A DNA stretch of 64,000 nucleotides. Source: JBHGXV01 sp041920505. Lineage in GTDB: Bacteria > Bacillota > Bacilli > Brevibacillales > Brevibacillaceae. The stretch is taken from assembly GCA_041920505.1 (NCBI GenBank), contig JBHGXV010000039.1:62001-126000 (forward strand), in the 5' to 3' direction. Made by a program: the position numbers and the translations under genes. The notes beneath the pieces are model-generated. The model did no database searches. It was not told the origin of the DNA and was given only the letters and a program-made list of their open reading frames with translations. This document shows positions 40,820 to 48,847 of this stretch, piece after piece; the stretch's first letter is position 1, and each line of letters begins with the position of its first letter.

Positions 40820-42271
40820 TCATGATTGGTGATACCTGGTTGCCCCCTTTTTCGGGTCGTTCAAAACGACACCCAGTACACGGGCATGAACTTTCTCCAA
40901 CAACTGTTTCGCCTTGACCGCCGTTGCCTTGTTGGTGCGGCCGGCATGAATCACCAGGATCACCCCGTCCACCTGCGTCGAAAGCACTTGCGCATCCGTA
41001 ACGGGTACCACCGGAGGGGAATCGATGATGACATAGTCAAACATCCGTTTGCACTCGTCCATCAATTCGCCCATCCGTTCCGAACTGAGCAATTCGGCCG
41101 GATTCTGGCAAGTAGGTCCCGAAGGTATCATGTACAACCCGTCCACAAACGTTTGCTGTACCGTATCCTCCACCTTTTCACCCATGGCAAGGATGTTGCT
41201 CAGCCCCTTTTGATTGGGGTGGCGAAAAAACAGATGGAGGTTGGGATTGCGCATGTCAGCGTCGATCAGCAAGACACGCCGCCCGGTATGGGCGATGACG
41301 ATAGCCAGATTTGCGATGGTGGAGGGTTGTCCCTTTCCAGGACCGGAGTTGGTGACGAGGATCGACTGAACCCGCTTTTCCTTGGCCATGAACTGGATAT
41401 TGGTCCGAAGCGTGCGATACGCTTCCGTGATCACCGATTGGGGGTCCACTACCGTAACCAATTTCCGCAAGACATGGCCGGACGAGCGGCGCAGCCTTTC
41501 CATCTCGGAGCGACTCACCGCAATCTCTATGTTTGCCTGTTGCATCGAGGGATCGGGCAACTTTTTGTCGAATTTAAGCGTATGTTCAAGTCCGATTGGA
41601 ATGGTCCCTAAGACGGGCAAACGGAGAATACGCTCCACATCTAGTTCGGAATGAACATACTTGTCGAAATAGTCGAAGAAAAAGACGACTCCGATTCCTG
41701 CCAGAAAAGCAACGGCCATCGCCGTCAGAATGTTCAGGAAAGGTTTCGGCTTCACCGGATAGGGGTTCCATTCTTCCTTGGCCACGGCCAGAATTTGCAC
41801 GTTGTCCACCTTCATGATACTCAGGATCTCCCGTTGAAACACCTTGGCAATCGTATTGGCAATCAAAACTGCCTGATGGAGATCCGGATCGCGGACGGTG
41901 ATGGAAATCACCTGGGATTCTTTGACGCGGCTGACTGACACTTTTTCTGTCAAGGAGTTGGAAGAAATGTTCAATCCCGTCTGTTCAATCACCTTTTCCA
42001 TGATACGAGGGCTTTTAATGATGACGCTGTACGTTTCCACCAGCTTCAGATCGCGATCAATATCGGATACCCGGTAACCGTCTCGCTCCTGAGCAGAGTT
42101 GTTGACCAAAATCTGGGTAGAGGCTTCGTAGATGGGGGTCATGTAATAAAAACTCACGATTCCCGAAATGAGCCCTGCGAGCGCCGTAATGACTGCAACG
42201 ATCCAAAAACGTTTGGCGATCATCGAAAACAGTACGCGTATGTCCAGATCGACATATTCTTTCGGAATCAT
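40820..42271 (-). CDS. Chain-length regulator fused to a BY-kinase-like ATPase with degenerate P-loop
   Basis: 483 residues. The N-terminal Wzz domain has membrane segments at about 24-45 and 180-200 flanking an extracellular part. The cytoplasmic CpsD/Etk-like domain follows. Walker A' (VLLIDADMRNP) and Walker B (YVIIDSPPVVPVTD) are normal. The P-loop reads TNSGPGKGQPSTIAN, whereas the usual form is GPGEGKSTT: the catalytic Lys is replaced by Gln and the next residue by Pro. The C-terminus (KGATRYHQS) has one Tyr instead of the usual Tyr cluster. It probably still controls chain length, but kinase activity is doubtful. The fused form resembles proteobacterial Wzc. The ATG at 42271 follows GGAGGAAACC. 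It is the first gene of the glycan operon. Confidence 0.85.
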   Translation of the reverse strand: MIPKEYVDLDIRVLFSMIAKRFWIVAVITALAGLISGIVSFYYMTPIYEASTQILVNNSAQERDGYRVSDIDRDLKLVETYSVIIKSPRIMEKVIEQTGLNISSNSLTEKVSVSRVKESQVISITVRDPDLHQAVLIANTIAKVFQREILSIMKVDNVQILAVAKEEWNPYPVKPKPFLNILTAMAVAFLAGIGVVFFFDYFDKYVHSELDVERILRLPVLGTIPIGLEHTLKFDKKLPDPSMQQANIEIAVSRSEMERLRRSSGHVLRKLVTVVDPQSVITEAYRTLRTNIQFMAKEKRVQSILVTNSGPGKGQPSTIANLAIVIAHTGRRVLLIDADMRNPNLHLFFRHPNQKGLSNILAMGEKVEDTVQQTFVDGLYMIPSGPTCQNPAELLSSERMGELMDECKRMFDYVIIDSPPVVPVTDAQVLSTQVDGVILVIHAGRTNKATAVKAKQLLEKVHARVLGVVLNDPKKGATRYHQS

Positions 42272-42322
42272 GGTTTCCTCCAGAGGGAAAGACAAATTGA
42301 GAAAATTTTCCCCATATTACTA

Positions 42323-42351
42323 AGAATACACCACGGCATAGATAGTCGCAA
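42323..42351 (-). promoter_or_regulatory. Promoter of the glycan operon
   Basis: TTGCGA, 17-base spacer and TATTCT on the minus strand, about 50 bases upstream of the first gene. Confidence 0.55.
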
Positions 42352-42437
42352 AGAACTATTCCTCATTCGACATGAATTTGTTAAAAAATGTCGATATCCT
42401 ATTGACGGCTTTAGCGATACAGGGCGAGCCAACGTTC

Positions 42438-42476
42438 AAAACGCCCGCTTCCCGGTTTTTCGGGGGCGGGCGTTTG
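42438..42476 (-). terminator. Terminator after the class I methyltransferase
   Basis: AAACGCCCGC and GCGGGCGTTT, a 10-base perfect stem with CCCCG/CGGG-type inner pairing. It lies 5 bases past the methyltransferase stop and separates it from the glycan operon. Confidence 0.65.
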
Positions 42477-42479
42477 GGG

Positions 42480-43256
42480 TTATGCTTTTTGACACAGGCA
42501 CATCCACTCGTCCACCTCAAGGGAGACGACCGTCTCTTCGTTTGCCGTGACGGCAAAATAGCTGCGGGCCGTTTCATCCGCCGCCAGGAGATACGTTGCC
42601 ACCTCGCGGACTTGTTCGGGGCTCGCGGCTGTCCGCGACGCCCAGGCGGGAAAATCGTAACGTTTTTTGCGCAGACGGGACTTTTGTTCCACTAGCCCCG
42701 CTTCGGCAAACAACGCCCGCCATTCGCTTTCGCCAAGACAGCGGGCGTGGCTTTCGTCGCGCAGCCGCTCAAAGGTATTCATGAACGCGGCCAGTTCTTT
42801 GTCGGCGGGGGCGACGTTGTCGATCAAGAGAAACAATCCGCCCGGCTTCAAGACCCGCGCCGCTTCCCGCACGAATCGGTCGGGCCGGGGAAAATGGTGG
42901 GCGGCGATCCGGCAGGTGATTAGATCAAACGTTCCGTCGAGAAACGGCAACCCCTCGGCATCGGCCACCACGTACCAGATGTTGCGGCAGGCGGCTGTCA
43001 GGTGGCGGGCCGTATTGGCCAGCATCTGCGGCGTCAGGTCGGTGGCAAACACATGGGCCACGTGCGGAGACAACGCTTTGGCCACGTGGCCGCCGCCGGT
43101 GGCCACATCCAGTGCCACCCAGTCCGGTTGCGGTCGAAGCCACTCGACGAGCAGCTTTAAGTCGCTTCCCTGCGCATGCGACGGGCTGGTCACGTACTTT
43201 TCCGCATTTTGCGAAAACTGCAGTTGGGCCAAGCGTTTGATTCGCTCCTCGTCCAT
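42480..43256 (-). CDS. Class I SAM-dependent methyltransferase (methyltransferase 11 / YcgJ-like)
   Basis: 258 residues. The SAM-binding motif I is WVALDVATGGGHVAKAL, motif II has HVFATDLTPQMLA, motif III is LPFLDGTFDLITCRIAAHHF, and the post-motif ARVLKPGGLFLLIDN follows, all typical of the Methyltransf_11 group. Substrate unknown; UbiE/small-molecule methylation is most likely. The ATG follows CATGGAGGTGTTCCC. It stands alone between the rpe terminator and its own terminator, at the left edge of the proximal ylo block. Confidence 0.85.
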   Translation of the reverse strand: MDEERIKRLAQLQFSQNAEKYVTSPSHAQGSDLKLLVEWLRPQPDWVALDVATGGGHVAKALSPHVAHVFATDLTPQMLANTARHLTAACRNIWYVVADAEGLPFLDGTFDLITCRIAAHHFPRPDRFVREAARVLKPGGLFLLIDNVAPADKELAAFMNTFERLRDESHARCLGESEWRALFAEAGLVEQKSRLRKKRYDFPAWASRTAASPEQVREVATYLLAADETARSYFAVTANEETVVSLEVDEWMCLCQKA

Positions 43257-43282
43257 GGGAACACCTCCATGATCAGTCTATG

Positions 43283-43316
43283 AAAAAGGCAACGTATTGT
43301 GCTACGCTGCCTTTTC
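43283..43316 (-). terminator. Terminator of the rpe operon
   Basis: AAAAGGCAGCGTA and TACGTTGCCTTTTT form a long stem (one G-T pair) with a 6-base loop and T tract, 33 bases after the rpe stop. Confidence 0.88.
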
Positions 43317-43348
43317 GTCTGGTAATCGTATCAGATTGACAGTCGCGA

Positions 43349-43996
43349 TCAGCCCCGGATCGCGGCGATCGCCTGGGCCCGGTCGGGTTGGTTAAACACG
43401 GCGGAACCGGCGACGAGCACGGTGGCGCCGGCCTGTTCGCACTGGCGGGCCGTCTCGGCGTTGACGCCGCCGTCGATCTCGATCTCGACGCGGCCGAGGC
43501 CGCGCTCGTCCAGCATCCGGCGCAGCGCCGCCACTTTCGGCAAGACATGGGGGATGAACTTCTGGCCGCCGAAGCCGGGGTTGACGGTCATCAGCAAGAC
43601 AAGGTCGACATCGGCCAGCACCGACTCGATCATGACCAGCGGGGTGGCCGGATTGAGCACCACGCCCGCCTTGGCTCCCTGTTCCTTGATCGCGTAGATC
43701 GTGCGATGGAGGTGGCGGCAGGCTTCCTGGTGGACAGAGACGATATCGGCACCGCTCTTGACGAACTGCGGGATGTAGCGGTCCGGCTCCTCGATCATCA
43801 GATGGACGTCCAGCGTCAGTTGGGTCACCGGCCGCACCGCCTCGACGATCAAGGGGCCGATGGTAATGTTGGGAACGAAGTGGCCGTCCATGACGTCGAT
43901 GTGGATCCAGTCCGCGCCGCCGCGCTCCACGTCTTTGATCTCGTCGGCCAGTCTGGCAAAGTCGGCGGAAAGGATGGATGGGGCGATTTTTACCAT
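43349..43996 (-). CDS. rpe: Ribulose-phosphate 3-epimerase
   Basis: 215-residue TIM-barrel enzyme of the pentose phosphate pathway, interconverting ribulose 5-phosphate and xylulose 5-phosphate. Visible signatures: IAPSILSADFARL, DWIHIDVMDGHFVPN with the metal-binding His and Asp, LTLDVHLMIEEPD, MTVNPGFGGQKF and IEIDGGVNAETA. The ATG at 43996 overlaps the rsgA stop by 7 bases and has GGAGGAACAAACC ahead. In Bacillus subtilis thiN follows; here a strong terminator follows instead. Confidence 0.96.
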   Translation of the reverse strand: MVKIAPSILSADFARLADEIKDVERGGADWIHIDVMDGHFVPNITIGPLIVEAVRPVTQLTLDVHLMIEEPDRYIPQFVKSGADIVSVHQEACRHLHRTIYAIKEQGAKAGVVLNPATPLVMIESVLADVDLVLLMTVNPGFGGQKFIPHVLPKVAALRRMLDERGLGRVEIEIDGGVNAETARQCEQAGATVLVAGSAVFNQPDRAQAIAAIRG

Positions 43997-44880
43997 GGTT
44001 TGTTCCTCCGTAAGTATTCTTTCAGCTCTTCGGTAAACTGCTGGTAGTGCTTGTAGCGCTCCGGGCAGATGTCGCCGCGCTCCACGGCGGCCTGCACCGC
44101 GCAGCCAGGTTCGCGCAGATGCAGGCAACCGCGAAACTTGCAATCGTCGGCGTATTCGGCAAACTCGCGGAACGATTGGGCCAGGTCCTGCTCGGTCAGA
44201 CCGATGAATTCGAGCGAACTAAACCCCGGCGTGTCGGCGACGTATCCGCCGCCCTCAAGCGGGATCAGCTCCACGTGCCGGGTGGTGTGGCGGCCTCGCC
44301 CCAGTTTGTGACTCACTTCCCCTGTCTGCAACTGCATGCCGGGAAACAGGGCGTTGATCAGCGACGACTTGCCCACCCCGGATTGACCGGCAAACACACT
44401 GAGATGGCCGGCCAGTTCGGCACGGACATCCTCGACGCCGCGTCCGTCCCGGGTGGACGTGGGGATGACGCGATAGCCGACTTGTTCGTATTTGCGCACG
44501 ATCGCGTCTACCTCCGCCGGATCGGCCAGGTCGCATTTTGACAAGGCGATGACAGCGTCGATTCCGGCGTGTTCGGTATGCACGAGAAACTTGTCCAAGA
44601 GGGTGTCGCTAAACGCCGGTTCCTGTACGGAAAAGACGAGGACGGCACGGTCGACGTTGGCGATCGGCGGGCGAATCAGCTCGCTGTGCCGCTCTGTGAC
44701 TTCCATCACGTATCCTTCGCTGTCGCTGATGGCGTCGTAGACGACCCAATCCCCGACGAGCGGGGTGATTTTCGCATCCTTTTTCTTGAACAGACCACGG
44801 GCGCGGCACTGGATCACCCGATCGCCGTCCGCCACGTAGTAAAATCCGCTCAACGCTTTGACGATGCGTCCTTCTGGCAT
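43990..44880 (-). CDS. rsgA: Ribosome small-subunit-dependent GTPase RsgA
   Basis: 296-residue circularly permuted GTPase that helps 30S maturation. An N-terminal OB domain is followed by the GTPase motifs in permuted order: G4 IALSKCDL, G5 region TSTRDGRG, G1 GQSGVGKSSLINAL, G2 RHTTRH and G3 DTPGF. The C-terminal zinc finger has Cys and His in CKFRGCLHLREPGCAV. The ATG at 44880 follows GGAGGGAAATGC. It overlaps rpe and follows prkC with 17 bases between. Confidence 0.96.
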   Translation of the reverse strand: MPEGRIVKALSGFYYVADGDRVIQCRARGLFKKKDAKITPLVGDWVVYDAISDSEGYVMEVTERHSELIRPPIANVDRAVLVFSVQEPAFSDTLLDKFLVHTEHAGIDAVIALSKCDLADPAEVDAIVRKYEQVGYRVIPTSTRDGRGVEDVRAELAGHLSVFAGQSGVGKSSLINALFPGMQLQTGEVSHKLGRGRHTTRHVELIPLEGGGYVADTPGFSSLEFIGLTEQDLAQSFREFAEYADDCKFRGCLHLREPGCAVQAAVERGDICPERYKHYQQFTEELKEYLRRNKPW

Positions 44881-44897
44881 GCATTTCCCTCCATGGA

Positions 44898-46838
44898 TCA
44901 CGGAAAGTTCTTGTAATCAATCGTGTAGTTCTGATACGGCTGTCCGTTTATCAGCACTTCAATCGTGCCGTTCTGCGCCGGTGAGAGGACAAGCGGCACC
45001 TTGTACTCGGTGCTTTGGGTAATCGTCTCCTGAAACGCCACCTGCTTCTCACCGCGCGCGTCGCTGACGAGAATGCGGATATCCGCCTTTACTCCCGGCT
45101 GCACCTCGACGATCACCGGATAGCTGCCCACCTTGGCGTCGGCCGGGTACTGACCGTTGCTTACGGTCAACGGAATCTCCTTTCCGGCCGGCACATCCAT
45201 GTTGGCGTCGTACGGATGGGTGCTGATGACAATGCCCGCTTCCTGCGTCTTGTAGCTCGGCTCTTCGGTGATCGGCCCGACAGCCAGTCCCGCTTTCAAG
45301 AGTTCGAATCGGGCACGATCAAGGGTGAATCCGACCAGACTGGGCATTTTCACGTATTTTCTTCCTTTGCTCACCGTTACCCTGACAACGGTTTTGGACG
45401 GCACCACACTGGTGTTTGCCGGCGGGTCCTGGGCGATCACCTGTCCGGCGGGAGCCTTTTCGTCTTCCTGTTCGGTAAACTCTGCCCGGAATTGCAGCCC
45501 CTTCAGTTGTTCGTCGGCGGCGTCGCGCGTAAGCCCAATCAGGTTGGGCATGGACACCAGATGCGGCCCTTTGCTCACGTACAGCGTCACCGTGGCGTTT
45601 TCCTTGACGCGCATCGGCGGCGCCGGATCCTGGCGAAAGACGATCCCCTCGTCCTTGTCGTCGTTGTATTCATACTCCACTTTCGGGACCAGGTTGGCCT
45701 CTTTCAGCTTTTCCACGGCCAGCTCCAACTGGGTCCCTTCCACCGGCGGGACGGTGATTTCCGGCACGTCAAACAGCTTCGTCACATAGTTGAACCCGAC
45801 GAGAGCAAGCAACAAAAACAGCCCGATCGCCCCGATCCAGACGAATGACTTTACCCACCAATTGCGGCTGTGCCCGCCGGAGCGCTCTTTGTCCGCATGG
45901 TTGCGGTGCTGGGTCTGCCGCTCGTGGCGCGCCTGTTCCAGCATTTCCGGCGTGATCGCCGGAACGACGCGGGTCTCTTCGTCGTCGACGGGAAATTCCA
46001 CCTTCGGTTCGTTCAACCGCTCGGGATTCAGGCACGTCTCCAGATCTGACAGCATTTCCCGCGCGGACGCGTAGCGCAACAGCGGGTCCTTCACCAGGGC
46101 CTTGAGAATGACGTTCTCCACGCTTTGCGGAATCGCCGGGTTGATCTGGCGCGGTTCAGGCAAGGGGTCTTGCAGGTGCTTGAGCGCGACGGAAATCGGC
46201 GAGTCGCCGGAAAAGGGCACCTGGCCGGTGACCATCTCGTACAGGACGATGCCAAGCGAATAAATGTCCGACTTCTCTGCGGTAATGCCGCCCCGCGCCT
46301 GTTCGGGCGAAAAGTAGTGCACCGAACCGATCACCGAACCGGTGTGGGTGATCGTCGCCGAAGTGACGGCCCGGGCGATGCCGAAATCGGTCACTTTCAC
46401 CCGGCCGTTTTTGCCGATCAGGATATTGTGCGGTTTGATGTCGCGGTGGATGATGTGGTTTTGATGAGCGTGATCGAGCGCATCGCACACCTGAACCGCG
46501 ATTCGCACCGCTTCGGCGACGGGCAGGGCGCCTTGCCGGTTGATCAGGTCCTTGAGTGTGGAGCCTTCTATGTATTCCATCACCATGTAGTAAATGTCGT
46601 GGTCCTGACCGACGTCGTACACGCTGACGACGTTCGGGTGCGACAGGCTTGCGACCGCCTGCGCTTCCCGGCGGAACCGGTTGATGAAATCGTCGTCCGT
46701 GCAAAACTGGGGGCGAAGCACTTTGACCGCAACCGGCCGATTGAGCACGAGGTCTCTCGCCTTGTAGACGATCGCCATGCCCCCGCCGCCGATGCGGGCT
46801 TCCAACAGGTAACGTCCTCCCAATCGTTGACCTTCCAT
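44898..46838 (-). CDS. prkC: Ser/Thr protein kinase with PASTA domains
   Basis: 646-residue eukaryotic-like kinase. The N-terminal kinase domain has RIGGGGMAIVYKARD (P-loop), AVKVLRPQF (Lys), IIHRDIKPHNILI (catalytic loop) and VTDFGIA. A juxtamembrane segment, one membrane helix (about 330-350) and three extracellular PASTA repeats follow. Those repeats contain VPKVEYEYN, LIGLTRDAADEQLKGLQ and LVGFTLDRARFELLKAGL. PASTA domains sense muropeptides; in Bacillus PrkC triggers spore germination. The extra C-terminal domain (about 560-646) is a beta-rich extension. The ATG at 46838 follows GAGGGGTGAGATCG. prpC, its phosphatase, lies just upstream and overlaps in the conserved way. Confidence 0.95.
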   Translation of the reverse strand: MEGQRLGGRYLLEARIGGGGMAIVYKARDLVLNRPVAVKVLRPQFCTDDDFINRFRREAQAVASLSHPNVVSVYDVGQDHDIYYMVMEYIEGSTLKDLINRQGALPVAEAVRIAVQVCDALDHAHQNHIIHRDIKPHNILIGKNGRVKVTDFGIARAVTSATITHTGSVIGSVHYFSPEQARGGITAEKSDIYSLGIVLYEMVTGQVPFSGDSPISVALKHLQDPLPEPRQINPAIPQSVENVILKALVKDPLLRYASAREMLSDLETCLNPERLNEPKVEFPVDDEETRVVPAITPEMLEQARHERQTQHRNHADKERSGGHSRNWWVKSFVWIGAIGLFLLLALVGFNYVTKLFDVPEITVPPVEGTQLELAVEKLKEANLVPKVEYEYNDDKDEGIVFRQDPAPPMRVKENATVTLYVSKGPHLVSMPNLIGLTRDAADEQLKGLQFRAEFTEQEDEKAPAGQVIAQDPPANTSVVPSKTVVRVTVSKGRKYVKMPSLVGFTLDRARFELLKAGLAVGPITEEPSYKTQEAGIVISTHPYDANMDVPAGKEIPLTVSNGQYPADAKVGSYPVIVEVQPGVKADIRILVSDARGEKQVAFQETITQSTEYKVPLVLSPAQNGTIEVLINGQPYQNYTIDYKNFP

Positions 46839-46843
46839 CGATC

Positions 46844-47605
46844 TCACCCCTCTTTCTGAGAAACGTGATTCAGCTTGGGCATGTTGCGCACCGCGATTAA
46901 CGTGATATTGTCCTCGCCCCCCGCGTCCAGCGCGTACTGTACCAGCGCATCCACCTGTTCCTGCAACGGGATTGGCTGCCTTAGCAACTGTTCCATCACC
47001 TGCGTCGGCACCTTGTTGCTCAGCCCGTCGGAACAGAGCAGCACGATGTCGCCTTCGTTCCAGACAAACTCACCCAGATCGATCAGGACGTTTTCCTCCG
47101 TGCCCAGCGCCCGCATCAACACGTTGCGCTGCGGGTGGTAACTGGCCTCCTGAATGGTGATCTGGCCGCTTTTGACCAACTCCTGCACGAGCGAGTGATC
47201 TTCGGTTCGCTGCGTGAGCGTGCCCGCGAACAAATACAGCCTGCTGTCGCCGATGTGGGCGGTTACGCCGCCTTGTTCGTCAATCAGCGAGACGACCACG
47301 GTGGTGCCCATCCCGCTGCACTCGGGATGAGCCTCCGCGTACCGGTATACCTCTTCGTTTGCCAGCATGACCGCTTTCAGCAACCGTTCGCGCTCGTCTT
47401 CGCGGGTCAGATTGGACTCCATGTCGCGCAGTTCGGAGACGATTCGCTCCACCGCCATCCGGCTGGCGACGTCACCGGCCTTATGGCCGCCCATCCCGTC
47501 CGCGACGATCGCCAGCACGCGTCCCTGCATGTCGACGGTACAGGCAAAAAAGTCCTCGTTTACCTGACGCACACAGCCGACATGTGACTTCATCGCTATT
47601 TCCAT
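46844..47605 (-). CDS. prpC: PP2C-type Ser/Thr protein phosphatase
   Basis: 253-residue metal-dependent phosphatase that reverses PrkC phosphorylation. The PP2C motifs VRQVNEDFFAC, AIVADGMGGHKAGDVAS with the metal-binding Asp, TTVVVSLID, HIGDSRLYLF, and DIVLLCSDGLSNKV then GGEDNITLI are all present. The start at 47605 follows GGGGTGATGGT; a second ATG lies 12 bases downstream. It is followed by prkC with 5 bases between the stop and start. Confidence 0.95.
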   Translation of the reverse strand: MEIAMKSHVGCVRQVNEDFFACTVDMQGRVLAIVADGMGGHKAGDVASRMAVERIVSELRDMESNLTREDERERLLKAVMLANEEVYRYAEAHPECSGMGTTVVVSLIDEQGGVTAHIGDSRLYLFAGTLTQRTEDHSLVQELVKSGQITIQEASYHPQRNVLMRALGTEENVLIDLGEFVWNEGDIVLLCSDGLSNKVPTQVMEQLLRQPIPLQEQVDALVQYALDAGGEDNITLIAVRNMPKLNHVSQKEG

Positions 47606-47609
47606 ACCA

Positions 47610-48680
47610 TCACCCCGCGGTTTCTTTGGCGTGTTGCGCGCGCAGTTGGCCGCACGCGGCGGCGATGTCACTGCCGTGCTCACGCCGGATCGTCACGTTG
47701 ATCCCTCTGTCTTCCAGAATTCGCTTGAAACGGAAAATCTCGTTGCGCGGCGTGCGCACGTAGTCCCGTTCCGGCACGTAGTTGACCGGGATCAGGTTGA
47801 CGTGGCACAACATGTCGCCGATCAGATCGGCCAACTCTTCGGCGTGTTCCGGCTGGTCGTTCTGCCCGCCGAACAGGCCATACTCAAACGTAATCCGCCG
47901 CCCGGTCTTCTCCACGTAATGGCGGCACGCCTCCAACAGTTTCTCAAGCGGGAACCCGCGGTTGATCGGCATCAGCCGGGTGCGCAATTCGCTGTTGGGC
48001 GCGTGCAGGGAGATCGCCAGGTTCACCTGTCCCCCTTTTTCCGCGAATTCGTAGATTTTCGGCACAATCCCGCTGGTGGAGACGGTAATGTGGCGCTGGC
48101 CGATATTCAGCCCGCGGCTGTCGTTGATGATCCGCAAGAACGAGAGCAGTGCGTCGAAATTCTCGAACGGCTCGCCGATGCCCATCACCACCACGTGGCT
48201 GGCGCGGCCGCCCTCGGCGTCCAGTGCGCGCTGGGCCATCAGCACCTGGGAGACGATTTCGCCCGCTTCCAGATTGCGCTTCAGTCCGCCCAGCGTGGAC
48301 GCGCAAAACGTACAGCCGATCCTGCAGCCCACCTGTGTGGTCACGCAGACGCTGTTGCCGTAATTGTGACGCATGATCACCGTCTCGATCGCGTGTCCGT
48401 CCGCGAGCTGAAACAGGAACTTCACCGTCCCGTCCACCGAGACCTGGCGGGTGATCTCGTGCAGCGCATCCATACGGAAGTGCTGCCCCAGCTTCCCGCG
48501 CAACTCCTTGGAGAGATTGCTCATCTCCTCAAACGTGCGCACGCGCTTCACGTACAGCCAATCGAAGATCTGGCCGGCTCGAAACGCCTTCTCGCCGTGT
48601 TCGGTCAGCCACTCCTTCAGTTCGTCCAGCGTCAAGCTGTAAATCAGCGGTTTGTGTCCCGTCAACGGATTGATTGTCAT
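47610..48680 (-). CDS. rlmN: 23S rRNA (adenine2503-C2)-methyltransferase
   Basis: 356-residue radical-SAM methyltransferase acting on A2503 of 23S rRNA and A37 of some tRNAs. The cluster motif is QVGCRIGCTFCAST (CxxxCxxC), the glycine-rich SAM motif is VVVMGIGEPFENFD, and the catalytic Cys is in SDIAAACGQLRAQ near the C-terminus; the other is in CVTTQVGC. A long upstream frame was rejected; the ATG at 48680 is preceded by GATACAGGTGAACACAAA. It lies 167 bases after rsmB. Confidence 0.95.
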   Translation of the reverse strand: MTINPLTGHKPLIYSLTLDELKEWLTEHGEKAFRAGQIFDWLYVKRVRTFEEMSNLSKELRGKLGQHFRMDALHEITRQVSVDGTVKFLFQLADGHAIETVIMRHNYGNSVCVTTQVGCRIGCTFCASTLGGLKRNLEAGEIVSQVLMAQRALDAEGGRASHVVVMGIGEPFENFDALLSFLRIINDSRGLNIGQRHITVSTSGIVPKIYEFAEKGGQVNLAISLHAPNSELRTRLMPINRGFPLEKLLEACRHYVEKTGRRITFEYGLFGGQNDQPEHAEELADLIGDMLCHVNLIPVNYVPERDYVRTPRNEIFRFKRILEDRGINVTIRREHGSDIAAACGQLRAQHAKETAG

Positions 48681-48847
48681 TTTGTGTTCACCTGTATCGG
48701 ATGGGTTGGATGCACTTTCTTCATTGTACCTTGTCACACCCAAAAAAGAAATTCCTCCGCAGCCCCAGATGTTTGGGACCGGCAAGCGGCGGGCGTGAAG
48801 CGCAAAGGAGTGGACAGCCGCCCGTGTGCGGTGTTCCACCCCTTGGT

